In this document: piece by piece, positions 43,119 to 52,243 of the stretch | How the letters are laid out: each line of letters opens with the position of its first letter | Numbering within the stretch: the stretch's first letter is position 1 | Source: Streptomyces sp. ML-6 | GTDB lineage: Bacteria; Actinomycetota; Actinomycetes; Streptomycetales; Streptomycetaceae | DNA: 64,000 nt | Direction: 5' to 3' | Assembly (NCBI RefSeq): GCF_030116705.1 | Contig: NZ_JAOTIK010000001.1 | Coordinates: 4,988,501 to 5,052,500, forward strand | Program-made: the position numbers and the translations under genes | The notes under the pieces: generated by a model | Told to the model about the DNA's origin: nothing | The model's database searches: none | The model's input: the letters and a program-made list of their open reading frames with translations, nothing else

Positions 43119-44399
43119 ATGACCACGAGGATCCTCCCGGCCGTCGGTGACGTCGACGCGGCCAGATCCGTCAGCACCCTGCTCAGCCAGCTCCCCGAGG
43201 CGGAGCCGGCCGCACCGGTCAGTGATTCGACGCAGCTCATCGACACCCTCGCCCGGCTCGCCGGCGAATCGCTCGACGACCTGCCCGAGGTCGTCCTGGT
43301 CCACGAGCGGATCGGGCCGGTGCCGGCCCTGGAACTGATCCGGGAGGTCTCCCTCCGCTTCCCCGCCATCGGGGTCGTGCTGATCACCGCCGATGTCACC
43401 CCCGGTCTGTTCTCGTCCGCGATGGAGTCGGGCGCGCGAGGCGTCGTCACCCTCCCCCTCAGTTACGAAGAACTGGCCAACAGGGTTCAATCCGCGGCCC
43501 AATGGTCCGTCGGGGTGCGCCGTCACCTGTCCACCGGCAACGACGTCTTCACCGGACCCGGCGGTACGGTCATCACCGTCAGCGGCGCCAAGGGCGGCGT
43601 GGGCGCCACCATCACCGCCGTGCAACTGGCCCTGGCGGCCCAGGCGTCCGGGCGCACCGTCGCCCTGGTCGACATGGACCTCCAGGCCGGTGACATCGGC
43701 TCGTACCTCGACGTGCAGTTCCGGCGTTCCATCGTCGACCTGTCGACGATCACCGACATCTCGCCGCGCGTCCTGGCCGACGCCGTGTTCAGCCACGACA
43801 CCGGCCTGTCGCTGCTGCTCGCCCCCAACGAGGGGGAGAGCGCCGAGGAGGTCACCGACCGCTCGGCCCGGCAGATCGTCAGCGCCCTGCGCTCGCGCAA
43901 CGAGGTCGTGGTGATCGACTGCGGGAGCCAGCTGAACGGCGCCAACGCGGCGGCCATCGAGATGGCGGACACCTCGCTGCTGGTCACCACCCCCGACGTG
44001 ATCGCGGTGCGCGGCGCCAAGCGGGCCGTACGGATGTGGGACCGGCTCCAGATCCGCAAGGCGGAGGAGACGGTCACCCTCGTCAACCGCTTCATCCGCA
44101 ACACCGAGATCCAGCCGCAGCTGATCGAGAAGATCACCGGCACCAGGACGGCCGACACGGCCATCCCCGCGAACTTCAAGGAACTACAGAGCGTGGTCGA
44201 CGCGGGTCGACTCCACGAACTCGATTCCAAGAGCACGGTCAAACAGGCCCTCTGGGCCCTTGCGGGAGAGCTGGGCATCGTCAAGGTTCCTGAGAAGGCG
44301 GAAAAGAACGGCGCGAAGAGCAACGCGAAGTTCAAGAACGACCGGGGCTCGATCGGGCGCCGGCGCGGCAGCGACTCCCGGAACCGGGCGACGACCTAG
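43119..44399 (+). CDS. TadZ/CpaE-like P-loop ATPase
   Basis: A 426-residue protein. The N-terminal ~130 residues resemble an atypical receiver domain, and a MinD/ParA-type ATPase follows with the deviant Walker A SGAKGGVGATITA and DMDLQAGDIGSYLD. TadZ positions the pilus machine at the cell envelope or pole. The C-terminal ~40 residues are Lys/Arg/Asn-rich and probably disordered. The ATG at 43119 has GAGGATCGA just upstream. Confidence 0.88.
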   Translation: MTTRILPAVGDVDAARSVSTLLSQLPEAEPAAPVSDSTQLIDTLARLAGESLDDLPEVVLVHERIGPVPALELIREVSLRFPAIGVVLITADVTPGLFSSAMESGARGVVTLPLSYEELANRVQSAAQWSVGVRRHLSTGNDVFTGPGGTVITVSGAKGGVGATITAVQLALAAQASGRTVALVDMDLQAGDIGSYLDVQFRRSIVDLSTITDISPRVLADAVFSHDTGLSLLLAPNEGESAEEVTDRSARQIVSALRSRNEVVVIDCGSQLNGANAAAIEMADTSLLVTTPDVIAVRGAKRAVRMWDRLQIRKAEETVTLVNRFIRNTEIQPQLIEKITGTRTADTAIPANFKELQSVVDAGRLHELDSKSTVKQALWALAGELGIVKVPEKAEKNGAKSNAKFKNDRGSIGRRRGSDSRNRATT

Positions 44400-44414
44400 G
44401 GGGCAAGTTGACCA

Positions 44415-44957
44415 ATGGCAATCACCGAGACGAGAGACACGGAGATACGGGGAAGGCAGCACGGTGACCCTTCCCCGGCACGGGGACCGGAACGAGATAC
44501 CGCACGGGGCCGGATGCGCGGCCGGCTGTCCGGACGGGCCCACGGCCGTCCGCCCGCCCGGGCCCACGGCCGGCTGTCCGGCCGCGGGCGCGACCGGGGA
44601 CAGACCGCGATCGAGTTCCTGGGCGTCACACCGCTGATCATCCTGCTGATGATCGCGCTCTGGCAGTGCGCGCTGATCGGCTACACGTTCTCCCTGGCGG
44701 GGAACTCCGCGGACAAGGCGGCGCACGCGGGAGCCATCGCGCAGAGCATGCGCGGTCAGGCGTGCCGGCACGCGGCCAAGGAGAACCTGCCGGACGCCTG
44801 GGAGGACGAGATGAAGAACCCCAGGTGCCGCACCTCCGGCGGCATGTACAAGGCCGAGGTCAAGCTCCAGGTGCCGATCCTGGTGCCCGGCGTACTCAAC
44901 TGGCCGTTCGAGGTCAAGGGCAACGGCGCATTCCCGGTGGAGGCGGACCGACTGTGA
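44415..44957 (+). CDS. TadE-like pilus protein with long basic N-terminus
   Basis: A 180-residue minor pseudopilin. The class-IV-like signal RGQTAIEFLGVTPLIILLMI (G before QTAIEF, E at +5) begins near residue 62. It is preceded by an unusually long Arg/Gly-rich leader made of repeated AHGRLSGR units. A single helix then a small exported domain with paired cysteines follow. The leader would be removed by a prepilin peptidase, which is not present in this window. Its stop overlaps the next TadE-like start (GTGA). Confidence 0.82.
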   Translation: MAITETRDTEIRGRQHGDPSPARGPERDTARGRMRGRLSGRAHGRPPARAHGRLSGRGRDRGQTAIEFLGVTPLIILLMIALWQCALIGYTFSLAGNSADKAAHAGAIAQSMRGQACRHAAKENLPDAWEDEMKNPRCRTSGGMYKAEVKLQVPILVPGVLNWPFEVKGNGAFPVEADRL

Positions 44958-45340
44958 ACGAGCACATTCCCGACTCCCACACCACGGCCACCCGTCGCGA
45001 CCGCGGCCAGGTCGCCATCGAGTACCTGGGCTTCATCCCCCTGATGCTCCTGTGCGGCCTCCTCGCGATCCAGGCGGGCCTCGCCGCGTACGCCGCCAAC
45101 CAGGCGGGCACGGGGGCCCGCGCGGCAGCGCGTTCGGCCAGCATGTCGCTCGGAGGCGGCTGCGACGTCGAGGCGGGCAAGGACGCGATGAGCGGCTGGA
45201 CCGCCAAGCGGGCCCGCATCCGCACCAGTGGTTCCGGCCAAGAGGTCACCTGCACGACCCGCGTCAAGGTGCCCGACATCCTTCCGGGCGTCAACATCTG
45301 GGGCACCGCCGAGCGCAGCTCCACCATGCCCCGCACCTGA
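44954..45340 (+). CDS. Second TadE-like pilus protein
   Basis: A 128-residue protein with RRDRGQVAIEYLGFIPLMLL, the prepilin-like cleavage/processing site, followed by a long hydrophobic helix and an exported tail with two cysteines (GGGCDVEAG.. EVTCTTRVKVPDI). The GTG start at 44954 overlaps the preceding stop, so it is coupled to the first TadE-like gene and probably forms a heterodimer with it. Confidence 0.85.
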   Translation: MNEHIPDSHTTATRRDRGQVAIEYLGFIPLMLLCGLLAIQAGLAAYAANQAGTGARAAARSASMSLGGGCDVEAGKDAMSGWTAKRARIRTSGSGQEVTCTTRVKVPDILPGVNIWGTAERSSTMPRT

Positions 45341-45409
45341 CGCCCGCGGCACGCCGCTCCACGATCTCTCCAGCGGCTCAACAAGCAAGTCGGAACGAGG
45401 AGTTACGCA

Positions 45410-46747
45410 ATGAGCCTGCGGGCACGCATGAGCGCCCCCGAGAAGAACGGCGGGGCGCGGGAGGACAGCCACATGGTGGCCGCCTACCGCGCCAAGCTGC
45501 TCGAAGAGATCGACCTGGCGGAGATGTCCTCGCTCGCCGCCGCAGACCGGCGGGCCCGGCTGGAGCGCGTGCTCAGCCACATCATCAGCCGCGAGGGGCC
45601 GGTTCTCTCGACGGTCGAGCGCACCCAGCTGATCCGCCGGGTCGTGGACGAGGCCCTCGGCCTCGGCATCCTGGAACCGCTCCTCGAGGACGCGTCCATC
45701 ACCGAGATCATGGTGAACGGGCCGGACCAGATCTTCGTGGAGCGCAGCGGCAGGGTCGAGAAACTGCCCATGCGTTTCAGCTCGCACGAACAGCTCATGC
45801 AGACCATCGAACGCATCGTGTCGACGGTCAACCGTCGCGTGGACGAGCAGAACCCCATGGTCGACGCGCGTCTACCCAGTGGTGAGCGTGTCAACGTGAT
45901 CATCCCGCCGCTGTCGCTGACCGGGGCGACGCTCACCATCCGACGGTTCCCCCGGGCCTTCACGCTCCAGGAAATGATCAACGTCGGCTCGCTCGACGAC
46001 CAGATGCTGATCCTGCTGGCCGGGTTCGTCCAGGCGAAGCTGAACGTCATCGTGTCCGGGGCCACGGGTACCGGCAAGACGACGCTCCTCAACGCGCTCT
46101 CCGGGCTCATCCCCAACAGCGAGCGCATCGTCACCATCGAGGACTCCGCCGAGCTCCAGCTCCAGCAGAGCCACGTCATCCGGCTGGAGTCCCGGCCGGC
46201 GAACGTCGAGGGCAAGGGCCAGATCACCATCCGTGACCTGGTCCGCAACTCCCTGCGTATGCGTCCCGACCGCATCGTCGTCGGTGAGGTCCGTGGCGGC
46301 GAGTCGCTCGACATGCTCCAGGCGATGTCGACCGGTCACGACGGCTCGCTCGCCACGGTCCACGCCAACAACGCCGAGGACGCGCTCATGCGTCTGCAGA
46401 CCCTCGCCTCGATGTCCGAGATCAAGATCCCGTTCGAGGCGCTGCACGACCAGATCAACAGCGCCGTCGACGTGATCGTCCAGCTCACCCGGCACGCCGA
46501 CGGTTCCCGAAAGATCACCGAGATCGCCGTCCTCGACTCCCACGGACGCGACCCCTACCGCATCGTGACCGTCGCCAAGTTCGACGCCCAGCCGATGGAC
46601 GCCGAGGGACGGATCAACGGCGAGTTCAACTACCTCCCCATCCCGCGCAGGATCGCCGAACGCCTCTACATGGCCAGCCAGCCCATCCCGCAGGCCTTCG
46701 GAGTCGCCGAATCCGCCGATCAGCTCGCCACTCGAGAGGCCAACTAG
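45410..46747 (+). CDS. cpaF: Tad secretion ATPase CpaF/TadA
   Basis: A 445-residue GspE/VirB11-type hexameric ATPase that powers Flp pilin assembly at the inner face of the membrane. The Walker A is GATGTGKTTLLNA, the Asp box VTIEDSAELQL, the His box region TGHDGSLATVHANN and Walker B-like RPDRIVVGEVRGGE. The ~120-residue N-terminal domain (TQLIRRVVDEALGLGILEP, ITEIMVNGPD) matches the family. The ribosome site GAGGAG lies 8 bases before the ATG. Confidence 0.95.
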   Translation: MSLRARMSAPEKNGGAREDSHMVAAYRAKLLEEIDLAEMSSLAAADRRARLERVLSHIISREGPVLSTVERTQLIRRVVDEALGLGILEPLLEDASITEIMVNGPDQIFVERSGRVEKLPMRFSSHEQLMQTIERIVSTVNRRVDEQNPMVDARLPSGERVNVIIPPLSLTGATLTIRRFPRAFTLQEMINVGSLDDQMLILLAGFVQAKLNVIVSGATGTGKTTLLNALSGLIPNSERIVTIEDSAELQLQQSHVIRLESRPANVEGKGQITIRDLVRNSLRMRPDRIVVGEVRGGESLDMLQAMSTGHDGSLATVHANNAEDALMRLQTLASMSEIKIPFEALHDQINSAVDVIVQLTRHADGSRKITEIAVLDSHGRDPYRIVTVAKFDAQPMDAEGRINGEFNYLPIPRRIAERLYMASQPIPQAFGVAESADQLATREAN

Positions 46748-46757
46748 GTAACGCGCC

Positions 46758-47696
46758 ATGACGAATCTTCCTCTTCTCACCATCGGTGTGACGCTGCTGG
46801 CCGGCGTCACGGGCGTGGTGGGCCTGCATGCCTACAGCGGCGGCAAGGCCGACCGGGACGCCCTGGTGGACCGGCTCTCGCACACGGGACACATCCCGGA
46901 GACCGGGCGGCACCGCCGCTTCCGGGGCTTCGACGCCAAGCTGCGCAGGACGGGTCTGGGCCGGAAGCTCGAACTCAAGCTGGCCGCCACCGGCCTGGAG
47001 CTCACCCCGGGCGAGTTCTTCGTCTACGCGGTCGCCGCCCTGGCCGGGCTCTGGATGATCGCCTCGTCGCTCCTCGCCAGCTTCTTCGGCCCGGTCGCCG
47101 CCCTCATCGGCCTCTGGGGCACCAACGCCTTCCTGAACTGGCAGCGGACCAAGCGCACCGAGCGCTTCATCAACCAGCTCCCCGAACTCGCCCGCATCCT
47201 CGCCAACGCCACCCAGGCCGGCCTGGCACTGCGCACGTCGATCGGCATGGCGGCGGACGAGATGGAGGACCCGGCCGGTGAGGAACTGTCCCGGGTCTCC
47301 CGGCGCCTCGCCGTCGGAGAGTCCCTCGACGACGCGCTGAGCGAGCTGACCGACCGGCTGCCCTCCCGCGAACTCGTCGTCCTCGTCACCACCCTCGTCC
47401 TGTCCAACCGGGCCGGTGGTACGGTCGTCAGCTCGCTGCGCAACCTCACCGAGACGCTGGAGGAGCGCAAGGAGACCCGCCGAGAGGTCAAGACCCAGCT
47501 CTCCCAGGTCACCGTCACCGCCTACGCCGTACCGATGTTCGGCCTGGGCACCATGCTCCTGATGGACGCGGTCATGCCCGGCGCGCTCGACCGGATGACC
47601 GGCGCCTTCATCGGCCAGGCAGCGGTGGTCATCTCCATCACCCTGTACGCGATCGGATTCATCGTGATCCGCCGCATGTCGAAGATCGACGTCTGA
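46758..47696 (+). CDS. tadB: Tad inner-membrane platform protein TadB
   Basis: A 312-residue membrane protein with the T2SSF fold: an N-terminal TM, a pair of TMs near 88-125, a cytosolic helical bundle (INQLPELARILANATQAGL.. RRLAVGESLDDALSELTDRL) and two C-terminal TMs. It forms the platform over which CpaF works. The stop overlaps the TadC ATG, so the two platform subunits are coupled. Confidence 0.9.
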   Translation: MTNLPLLTIGVTLLAGVTGVVGLHAYSGGKADRDALVDRLSHTGHIPETGRHRRFRGFDAKLRRTGLGRKLELKLAATGLELTPGEFFVYAVAALAGLWMIASSLLASFFGPVAALIGLWGTNAFLNWQRTKRTERFINQLPELARILANATQAGLALRTSIGMAADEMEDPAGEELSRVSRRLAVGESLDDALSELTDRLPSRELVVLVTTLVLSNRAGGTVVSSLRNLTETLEERKETRREVKTQLSQVTVTAYAVPMFGLGTMLLMDAVMPGALDRMTGAFIGQAAVVISITLYAIGFIVIRRMSKIDV

Positions 47697-48598
47697 TGGG
47701 CGGGGCGAACATGGACCTGGTCCTCGCAGGCATCATGGGGCTCGCGGTGTACGGCGCCATCGCCGGCATCCGCATGTACCGCCGCGACGCGAAGCTTCCC
47801 GGCGACCTCGCGATCGCGCTGGAGGTCGGCTCCACCCGCACCAGCGCGGTGGGTTCCGGCATCGACCGACTCGGCATGCGCTGGGCCCCCGCGGTCCTGC
47901 GGATGATGGGCCCCAAGGCCGTCAACAAGAAGCGCCGCCAGATCGACATGGCGGGCAACCCGGGCGGTCTGACCATCGACCGCTACGCGGCACGCCGCGC
48001 CGTCTACGGCGGCCTCGGCGCGCTCGGCGCCTTCAGCATGCTCATGCGCGGCCAGATCTTCCTGGCCCTGCTGCTGGTCGCCTTCGGTATCTTCTGGGTC
48101 GAGGTCGGCCTCTGGTCCGCGGTCCGCATCCGCCGTGACCACATCGACCGGACCCTTCCCGACTTCCTCGACGTCCTCGCCGTCGTCGTGTCGGCCGGTC
48201 TCGGCTTCCGGCAGGCCCTGGCCCGGGTCGCCGACAAGTACGAGGGCCCCTGGGCCGACGAACTGCGCATCACCCTGCGCCAGATGGACATGGGCGTCAG
48301 CCGCCGCGAGGCGTTCGAGCAGCTGCGCAGGCGCAACGACTCGGAACAGGTCGCGATGTTCGTGACCACGCTCCAGCAGGGCGAGGAGCTCGGTGCGCCG
48401 ATTGTCGAGACGCTGATCCAGATCGCCAACGACATGCGGCGCACGGACGCCCAGAACGCCCGCCGGAAGGCGGCCAGGGCCGTCCCCAAGGCCACCTTCG
48501 CCGTCACCACGTTCCTGCTGCCCGGAACGCTGGTCCTGCTGACGGTCGGCTTCGTCTACGGCGCCAACATCGACTTCGGGTTCCTCACGGGCGGATGA
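47696..48598 (+). CDS. tadC: Tad inner-membrane platform protein TadC
   Basis: A 300-residue second T2SSF-fold platform protein. The core reads LPDFLDVLAVVVSAGLGFRQ, MDMGVSRREAFEQLRRR and VTTLQQGEELGAPIVETL, with TMs at the N-terminus, near 100-145 and at the C-terminus. The ATG at 47696 overlaps the TadB stop; an internal ATG at 47711 with GGGCGGGG upstream is an alternative start. Confidence 0.9.
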   Translation: MGGANMDLVLAGIMGLAVYGAIAGIRMYRRDAKLPGDLAIALEVGSTRTSAVGSGIDRLGMRWAPAVLRMMGPKAVNKKRRQIDMAGNPGGLTIDRYAARRAVYGGLGALGAFSMLMRGQIFLALLLVAFGIFWVEVGLWSAVRIRRDHIDRTLPDFLDVLAVVVSAGLGFRQALARVADKYEGPWADELRITLRQMDMGVSRREAFEQLRRRNDSEQVAMFVTTLQQGEELGAPIVETLIQIANDMRRTDAQNARRKAARAVPKATFAVTTFLLPGTLVLLTVGFVYGANIDFGFLTGG

Positions 48599-48649
48599 CG
48601 TGGACGACGCGGACGGTGGGCAGAACGGTCGGAAGGAGGTGGCAGGCTC

Positions 48650-49966
48650 ATGTCGTTCCCGCTCGGCAACGCCCAGAACGAACTGAACGCCGAGGTGCGT
48701 CAGGCGATCGCCGATCCCGGCTCACGACCGGCGTTCGCGATCCAGCTGAACGCGCTCCAGGCGATGTGTCGCCAGGTCTTCGGCTTCCGGCTCGCCATGA
48801 TCGCCATAGCCACCCCGTTCGCGATCAACCACACCGCCGCGGGCCTGGCCTCCTGGCTGATCGGCTCGGCCATCCTCGTCACGTTCATGGGGTCGTACGT
48901 CCTGTTCCGTGACTGGGAGCGCTTCGGCCCGGTCCTGCTGCGCTACCCCTGGCTGCTGGGCATCGACGCCTTCTTCGGCGCCCTGCTGCTGATCACGGCC
49001 AGCCCCGAGTCCACCCTCGCGTACGTCACCGTCTGCACCCCGCTGCTGGCCGGGCTCGTCTACGGCTGGCGCGGCGCGGCGGTCTTCGCCGCGCTCCAGG
49101 TGATCATCGTCCTCGGCGTGTACAACACCAACCCGAAGCTCCAGCCCGCCGACGCCACGGCGATCCTCCTGCCCGGCTTCTGCTGCATCGCCGGAGCCGT
49201 CGGCGTCACCCTGCGCAACCTGCTCCTGCGCTTCGGGACGGCGAGCCAGGCCCTCACCGAGACCAGGGCCCGCCTCGCCGTCAACGAGGCCGTGGAGGGC
49301 GAGCGCACCCGCCTCGCCCGGGAGATGCACGACTCGGTGGCCAAGACCCTGCACGGCCTGGCGCTGGCGGCCGACGGCCTGGCGGCCTCCTCCGACCGGA
49401 TGGACCCGCTCACCGTCAGGCACCAGGCCGAACTGGTCGCCCGCTCCGCCCGCCGGGCCGCCGCCGAGTCCCGGGAACTGCTCTCCGACCTGCGCCGCGA
49501 GTCCGGCCTCGACGGGGGAGTGGACGTCGTACGCGAGCTGAGGGCCCGTGCCGAGGACTTCACCCGGCGGCACGGGCTCACCGCCACCTTCCGGCTCCTC
49601 GACGACGCACCGATACCGCACGTCCCCCAGGCCGTCGCCCGCCAGCTGCTCACCATCGCCTCCGAGGCGATGGAGAACGCCCACCGCCACGCACAACCCA
49701 CCTACCTCGTCGTGCTCGCAGGCGTGAAGGGCGACGTCCTGCGTGTCAGCGTGTACGACGACGGGCGCGGCCTGCCCCCGGGCACGACGCTCGACGACCT
49801 CCGGCACGCCGGACACTTCGGCCTGGTCGGCATGGTCGAACGCGCCGCGTCCATCGGCGCCCGCATCCGGATCGGGAAGGGACAGGCGGCCAAGGGCACC
49901 GAGGTGCGCCTGGAACTCCCGATCGCCGCTCTGACCGCCGCCCCCGGCGCGGAGCACCCCGCATGA
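48650..49966 (+). CDS. Sensor histidine kinase (HisKA_3) of the Tad cluster
   Basis: A 438-residue kinase with five to six TM segments in residues ~45-205, a HisKA_3 dimerisation helix with the phospho-accepting histidine in REMHDSVAKTLHGLAL, and an HATPase_c with an N box EAMENAHRHA and G box DDGRGLPPG. This NarL/DesK-like class pairs with LuxR-type regulators, and one follows 70 bp later. The sensor has no large outer domain, so it may read membrane state or pilus assembly. The AAGGAGGT site is strong. Confidence 0.92.
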   Translation: MSFPLGNAQNELNAEVRQAIADPGSRPAFAIQLNALQAMCRQVFGFRLAMIAIATPFAINHTAAGLASWLIGSAILVTFMGSYVLFRDWERFGPVLLRYPWLLGIDAFFGALLLITASPESTLAYVTVCTPLLAGLVYGWRGAAVFAALQVIIVLGVYNTNPKLQPADATAILLPGFCCIAGAVGVTLRNLLLRFGTASQALTETRARLAVNEAVEGERTRLAREMHDSVAKTLHGLALAADGLAASSDRMDPLTVRHQAELVARSARRAAAESRELLSDLRRESGLDGGVDVVRELRARAEDFTRRHGLTATFRLLDDAPIPHVPQAVARQLLTIASEAMENAHRHAQPTYLVVLAGVKGDVLRVSVYDDGRGLPPGTTLDDLRHAGHFGLVGMVERAASIGARIRIGKGQAAKGTEVRLELPIAALTAAPGAEHPA

Positions 49967-50036
49967 ACCGTATGAACCGCATGAACCGTCCGTACTCCAC
50001 CCTCACCCCCCATAGACCCTTGAGAGGAGGTCGCAG

Positions 50037-51134
50037 ATGCCGGACGACATCTCCCGCGCGTCGGGCCAGCACCGGGCCGCGCAGAACCACGCGTCCCAGC
50101 ACACGTCCTCGCACGTCACCCCGCTCGACCCGGAACCCGGTTCCCACGCCTTCCCCGTTCCCCAGCAGTCCGCGGCATCCGAGCCCCTGTCCCCCTTCCC
50201 GGCGGCCCTGAACCGACCGGTGCCCGGCGTCCTGCGGGTCGTCGTCGCCGACGACAACCCCGTGGTCCGGGCCGGCCTCGGCGTCCTGCTCTCCGGCCGC
50301 GAGGACATCGAAGTCGTCGCGGAGGCCACGGACGGCCGCCAGGCCTACGACATGGCCGTCCTGCACCGCCCGGACGTCGTCCTGCTCGACGTCCGGATGC
50401 CCGGCGTCGACGGCATCTCCGCCCTGCCCCACCTCGTACAGGTCGCACCCGTGATGATGCTGACCTACAGCCGCGAGAACGAGATCGTCCACGAGGCGCT
50501 GCGCCTGGGCGCCGGCGGCTACCTGGTCCACGGCGAATTCACGGCCGACCAGCTGGTGCAGGCCGTGCGCGACACGAAGGAAGGCCGCGCCCACTTCACC
50601 GCCACTGCGGCCAACGCCCTCCTCGCCCACATGCGCCAGGGCCCGGGACCGCAGCAGCGACCGCTTCCCGAGGGGCTCGGAACGGCGCTGACCACCGGCG
50701 TTCCCTATCAGGGGTCCGGCTACGACGGCCATGGCCCGAGTTCCGTCCAGCAACACGGTGCGCCTGCACACGCACCCACGCCCGAACCGGCTCCACCTGC
50801 GCCGCGACCTGTTCGAGCACCGCAAGGTCTTTCGCATCTGCAACCAGTTGTGGCACAGTCTTCCATGACCGGGGAACCGGGTGCAGCGCTCAACAGGCAG
50901 CAGTACGGGCTGAGTTCACGGGAGGTGGAGGTCATGGAGCTGATCGCGTCCGGCATGAGCAATCAGCAGATCGCCGCCACCTGCTTCATCAGCGAGAAGA
51001 CCGTCAAGAACCACATCAACCGCATCTTCACCAAGTTGCACAGCACGAGCCGCAGCGAGGCCATCGCCCGCTGGCTCGGCACGGCCCCCTCTGCGGGACG
51101 GGGAGCGCGCGAGGCCGGTGGTCACCGTGGCTGA
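50037..51134 (+). CDS. LuxR-type response regulator of the Tad cluster
   Basis: A 365-residue regulator. An unusual ~60-residue N-terminal tail is followed by a receiver domain (VVVADDNPVVRAGL; phospho-Asp in VVLLDVRMPGVDG; T/S in MMLTYS). A ~95-residue Pro/Gln/Gly-rich linker leads to a C-terminal LuxR HTH (LSSREVEVMELIASGMSN, ISEKTVKNHINRIFTKL). Partner of the preceding kinase by position; the obvious target is the Flp pilin promoter 245 bp downstream. GAGAGGAGG precedes the ATG. Confidence 0.92.
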   Translation: MPDDISRASGQHRAAQNHASQHTSSHVTPLDPEPGSHAFPVPQQSAASEPLSPFPAALNRPVPGVLRVVVADDNPVVRAGLGVLLSGREDIEVVAEATDGRQAYDMAVLHRPDVVLLDVRMPGVDGISALPHLVQVAPVMMLTYSRENEIVHEALRLGAGGYLVHGEFTADQLVQAVRDTKEGRAHFTATAANALLAHMRQGPGPQQRPLPEGLGTALTTGVPYQGSGYDGHGPSSVQQHGAPAHAPTPEPAPPAPRPVRAPQGLSHLQPVVAQSSMTGEPGAALNRQQYGLSSREVEVMELIASGMSNQQIAATCFISEKTVKNHINRIFTKLHSTSRSEAIARWLGTAPSAGRGAREAGGHRG

Positions 51135-51379
51135 GCGCGGGAATGCGAACGGGAGTACGACGGGACGTGGGCCCCGGCGCGGTGCGCCGATCCCACAGAC
51201 CCAACTGACGCTTTGGGCCCGGGAATGGGCCCTGGGACCCTCCGGCGAGCGGGGCGCGCCGCCGTATGTTTCTCATGTCGCCAGCGGCACCGGCCAGGAG
51301 GAAGCCGGTACCGCGGGCGACACCCAGGAAACTTGCGAGTCGGCCGGCTACCGGTCGGCCGAACCCGGAGGGGAACACC
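51135..51379 (+). promoter_or_regulatory. Probable promoter region of the Flp pilin gene
   Basis: 245 bp lie between the response regulator and the pilin gene, much longer than other gaps in this cluster, suggesting a separate strong promoter for the major pilin. No convincing -35/-10 pair could be assigned by eye. Confidence 0.45.
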
Positions 51380-51610
51380 ATGTCGAACATCACCCTGAAG
51401 ACCGCCGTCCGCGTCAACGGCTGGGCCAACACCGCCGTCAGCGCCATCCAGAAGCGCTACGAGGCCAAGGACCGCGGCCAGACGGCGTTCGAGTACCTGG
51501 GCATCATCCTGGTGGTCGTGGCGATCATCGGTGCGATCATGGCCACGGGCATCGGTGGCGCGATCTCGAGCCGCATCCAGGGCCTGGTGTCCTCGATCAC
51601 CTCGGGCTGA
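51380..51610 (+). CDS. flp: Flp/Fap-type major pilin
   Basis: A 76-residue pilin: a 27-residue leader ends at the prepilin site RGQTAFEYLGIILVVVAIIG with the conserved E at +5 and Y at +6 after cleavage, then a single hydrophobic helix and a tiny tail. It is polymerised by CpaF/TadBC into a thin pilus. GGAGGGG precedes the ATG. Its TGA shares a base with the next ATG (TGATG), so the TadG-like gene is coupled. Confidence 0.92.
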   Translation: MSNITLKTAVRVNGWANTAVSAIQKRYEAKDRGQTAFEYLGIILVVVAIIGAIMATGIGGAISSRIQGLVSSITSG

Positions 51611-52212
51611 TGACCGGCACTAATCGCCGAGACGCAGGGCAGGCCTTCCCCATCTATGTAGTGATGGTGGCGGGCCTGCTCTTCCTCGTGTTCGCATTCT
51701 TTGCCGTCGGCAAGGCAGCTGCCTTGCGCAACAGCGCCCAGGGGGCGGCGGACGCGGCAGCTCTGGCTGCGGCGCGTCAGGCCCGTGAGGAGTTCCAGGG
51801 CGGATTCCTCGCCTCGCTCCCCGAGGACTTGCTCGACGCCTACCTTCGTGCCCACCCGGTGGGCGGCTGCTCCGCAGCATCGGGGCTCGCTTCGGCGAAT
51901 CAGACGGAGCTTGTGAGCTGCACACCGATGCCTGGTGGCTACGAAGACCGGATCAAGGTGAAGGTTCGGGGACTCAAGCCGGTGGACTCACCGGTGCTTC
52001 CCGACTCGAAGGAGACGAAGGCGGAGGCAGAGGCCACCGCTGTCATCAAGTTCCGTTGCAGCTGGACATCGGTCGACTACAACGACGACAGCATCCGGGA
52101 CATGTTCTTCTTCACGTGCGGCAAGGACTTCCTCCAGATCGCTCCGGCCAGTCCTCCGCCCTGGTCCACGGTGAGCAGGATCCTCTACGACGTGCACCTG
52201 GTCGACAATTGA
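51610..52212 (+). CDS. TadG-like pilus-associated secreted protein
   Basis: A 200-residue protein with a TadG/Tad-domain N-terminus: RRDAGQAFPIYVVMVAGLLF as membrane helix, then KAAALRNSAQGAADAAALAAARQARE, the characteristic alanine-rich amphipathic helix. The exported part has three or four cysteines and a beta-rich RIKVKVRGLKPVDS region. Probably a minor pilus or adhesin component. Base usage here is a little less GC-rich than in the core Tad genes. Confidence 0.82.
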   Translation: MTGTNRRDAGQAFPIYVVMVAGLLFLVFAFFAVGKAAALRNSAQGAADAAALAAARQAREEFQGGFLASLPEDLLDAYLRAHPVGGCSAASGLASANQTELVSCTPMPGGYEDRIKVKVRGLKPVDSPVLPDSKETKAEAEATAVIKFRCSWTSVDYNDDSIRDMFFFTCGKDFLQIAPASPPPWSTVSRILYDVHLVDN

Positions 52213-52243
52213 TGGCGAACGACGAGTAAAGGAATCAGAACCC

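Noticed and set aside
49963..50211. Small ORF MNRMNRMNRPYSTL between kinase and regulator as a real gene
   Set aside because: After the repeat it becomes a shadow of the response regulator frame. The regulator has its own strong ribosome site at 50037.
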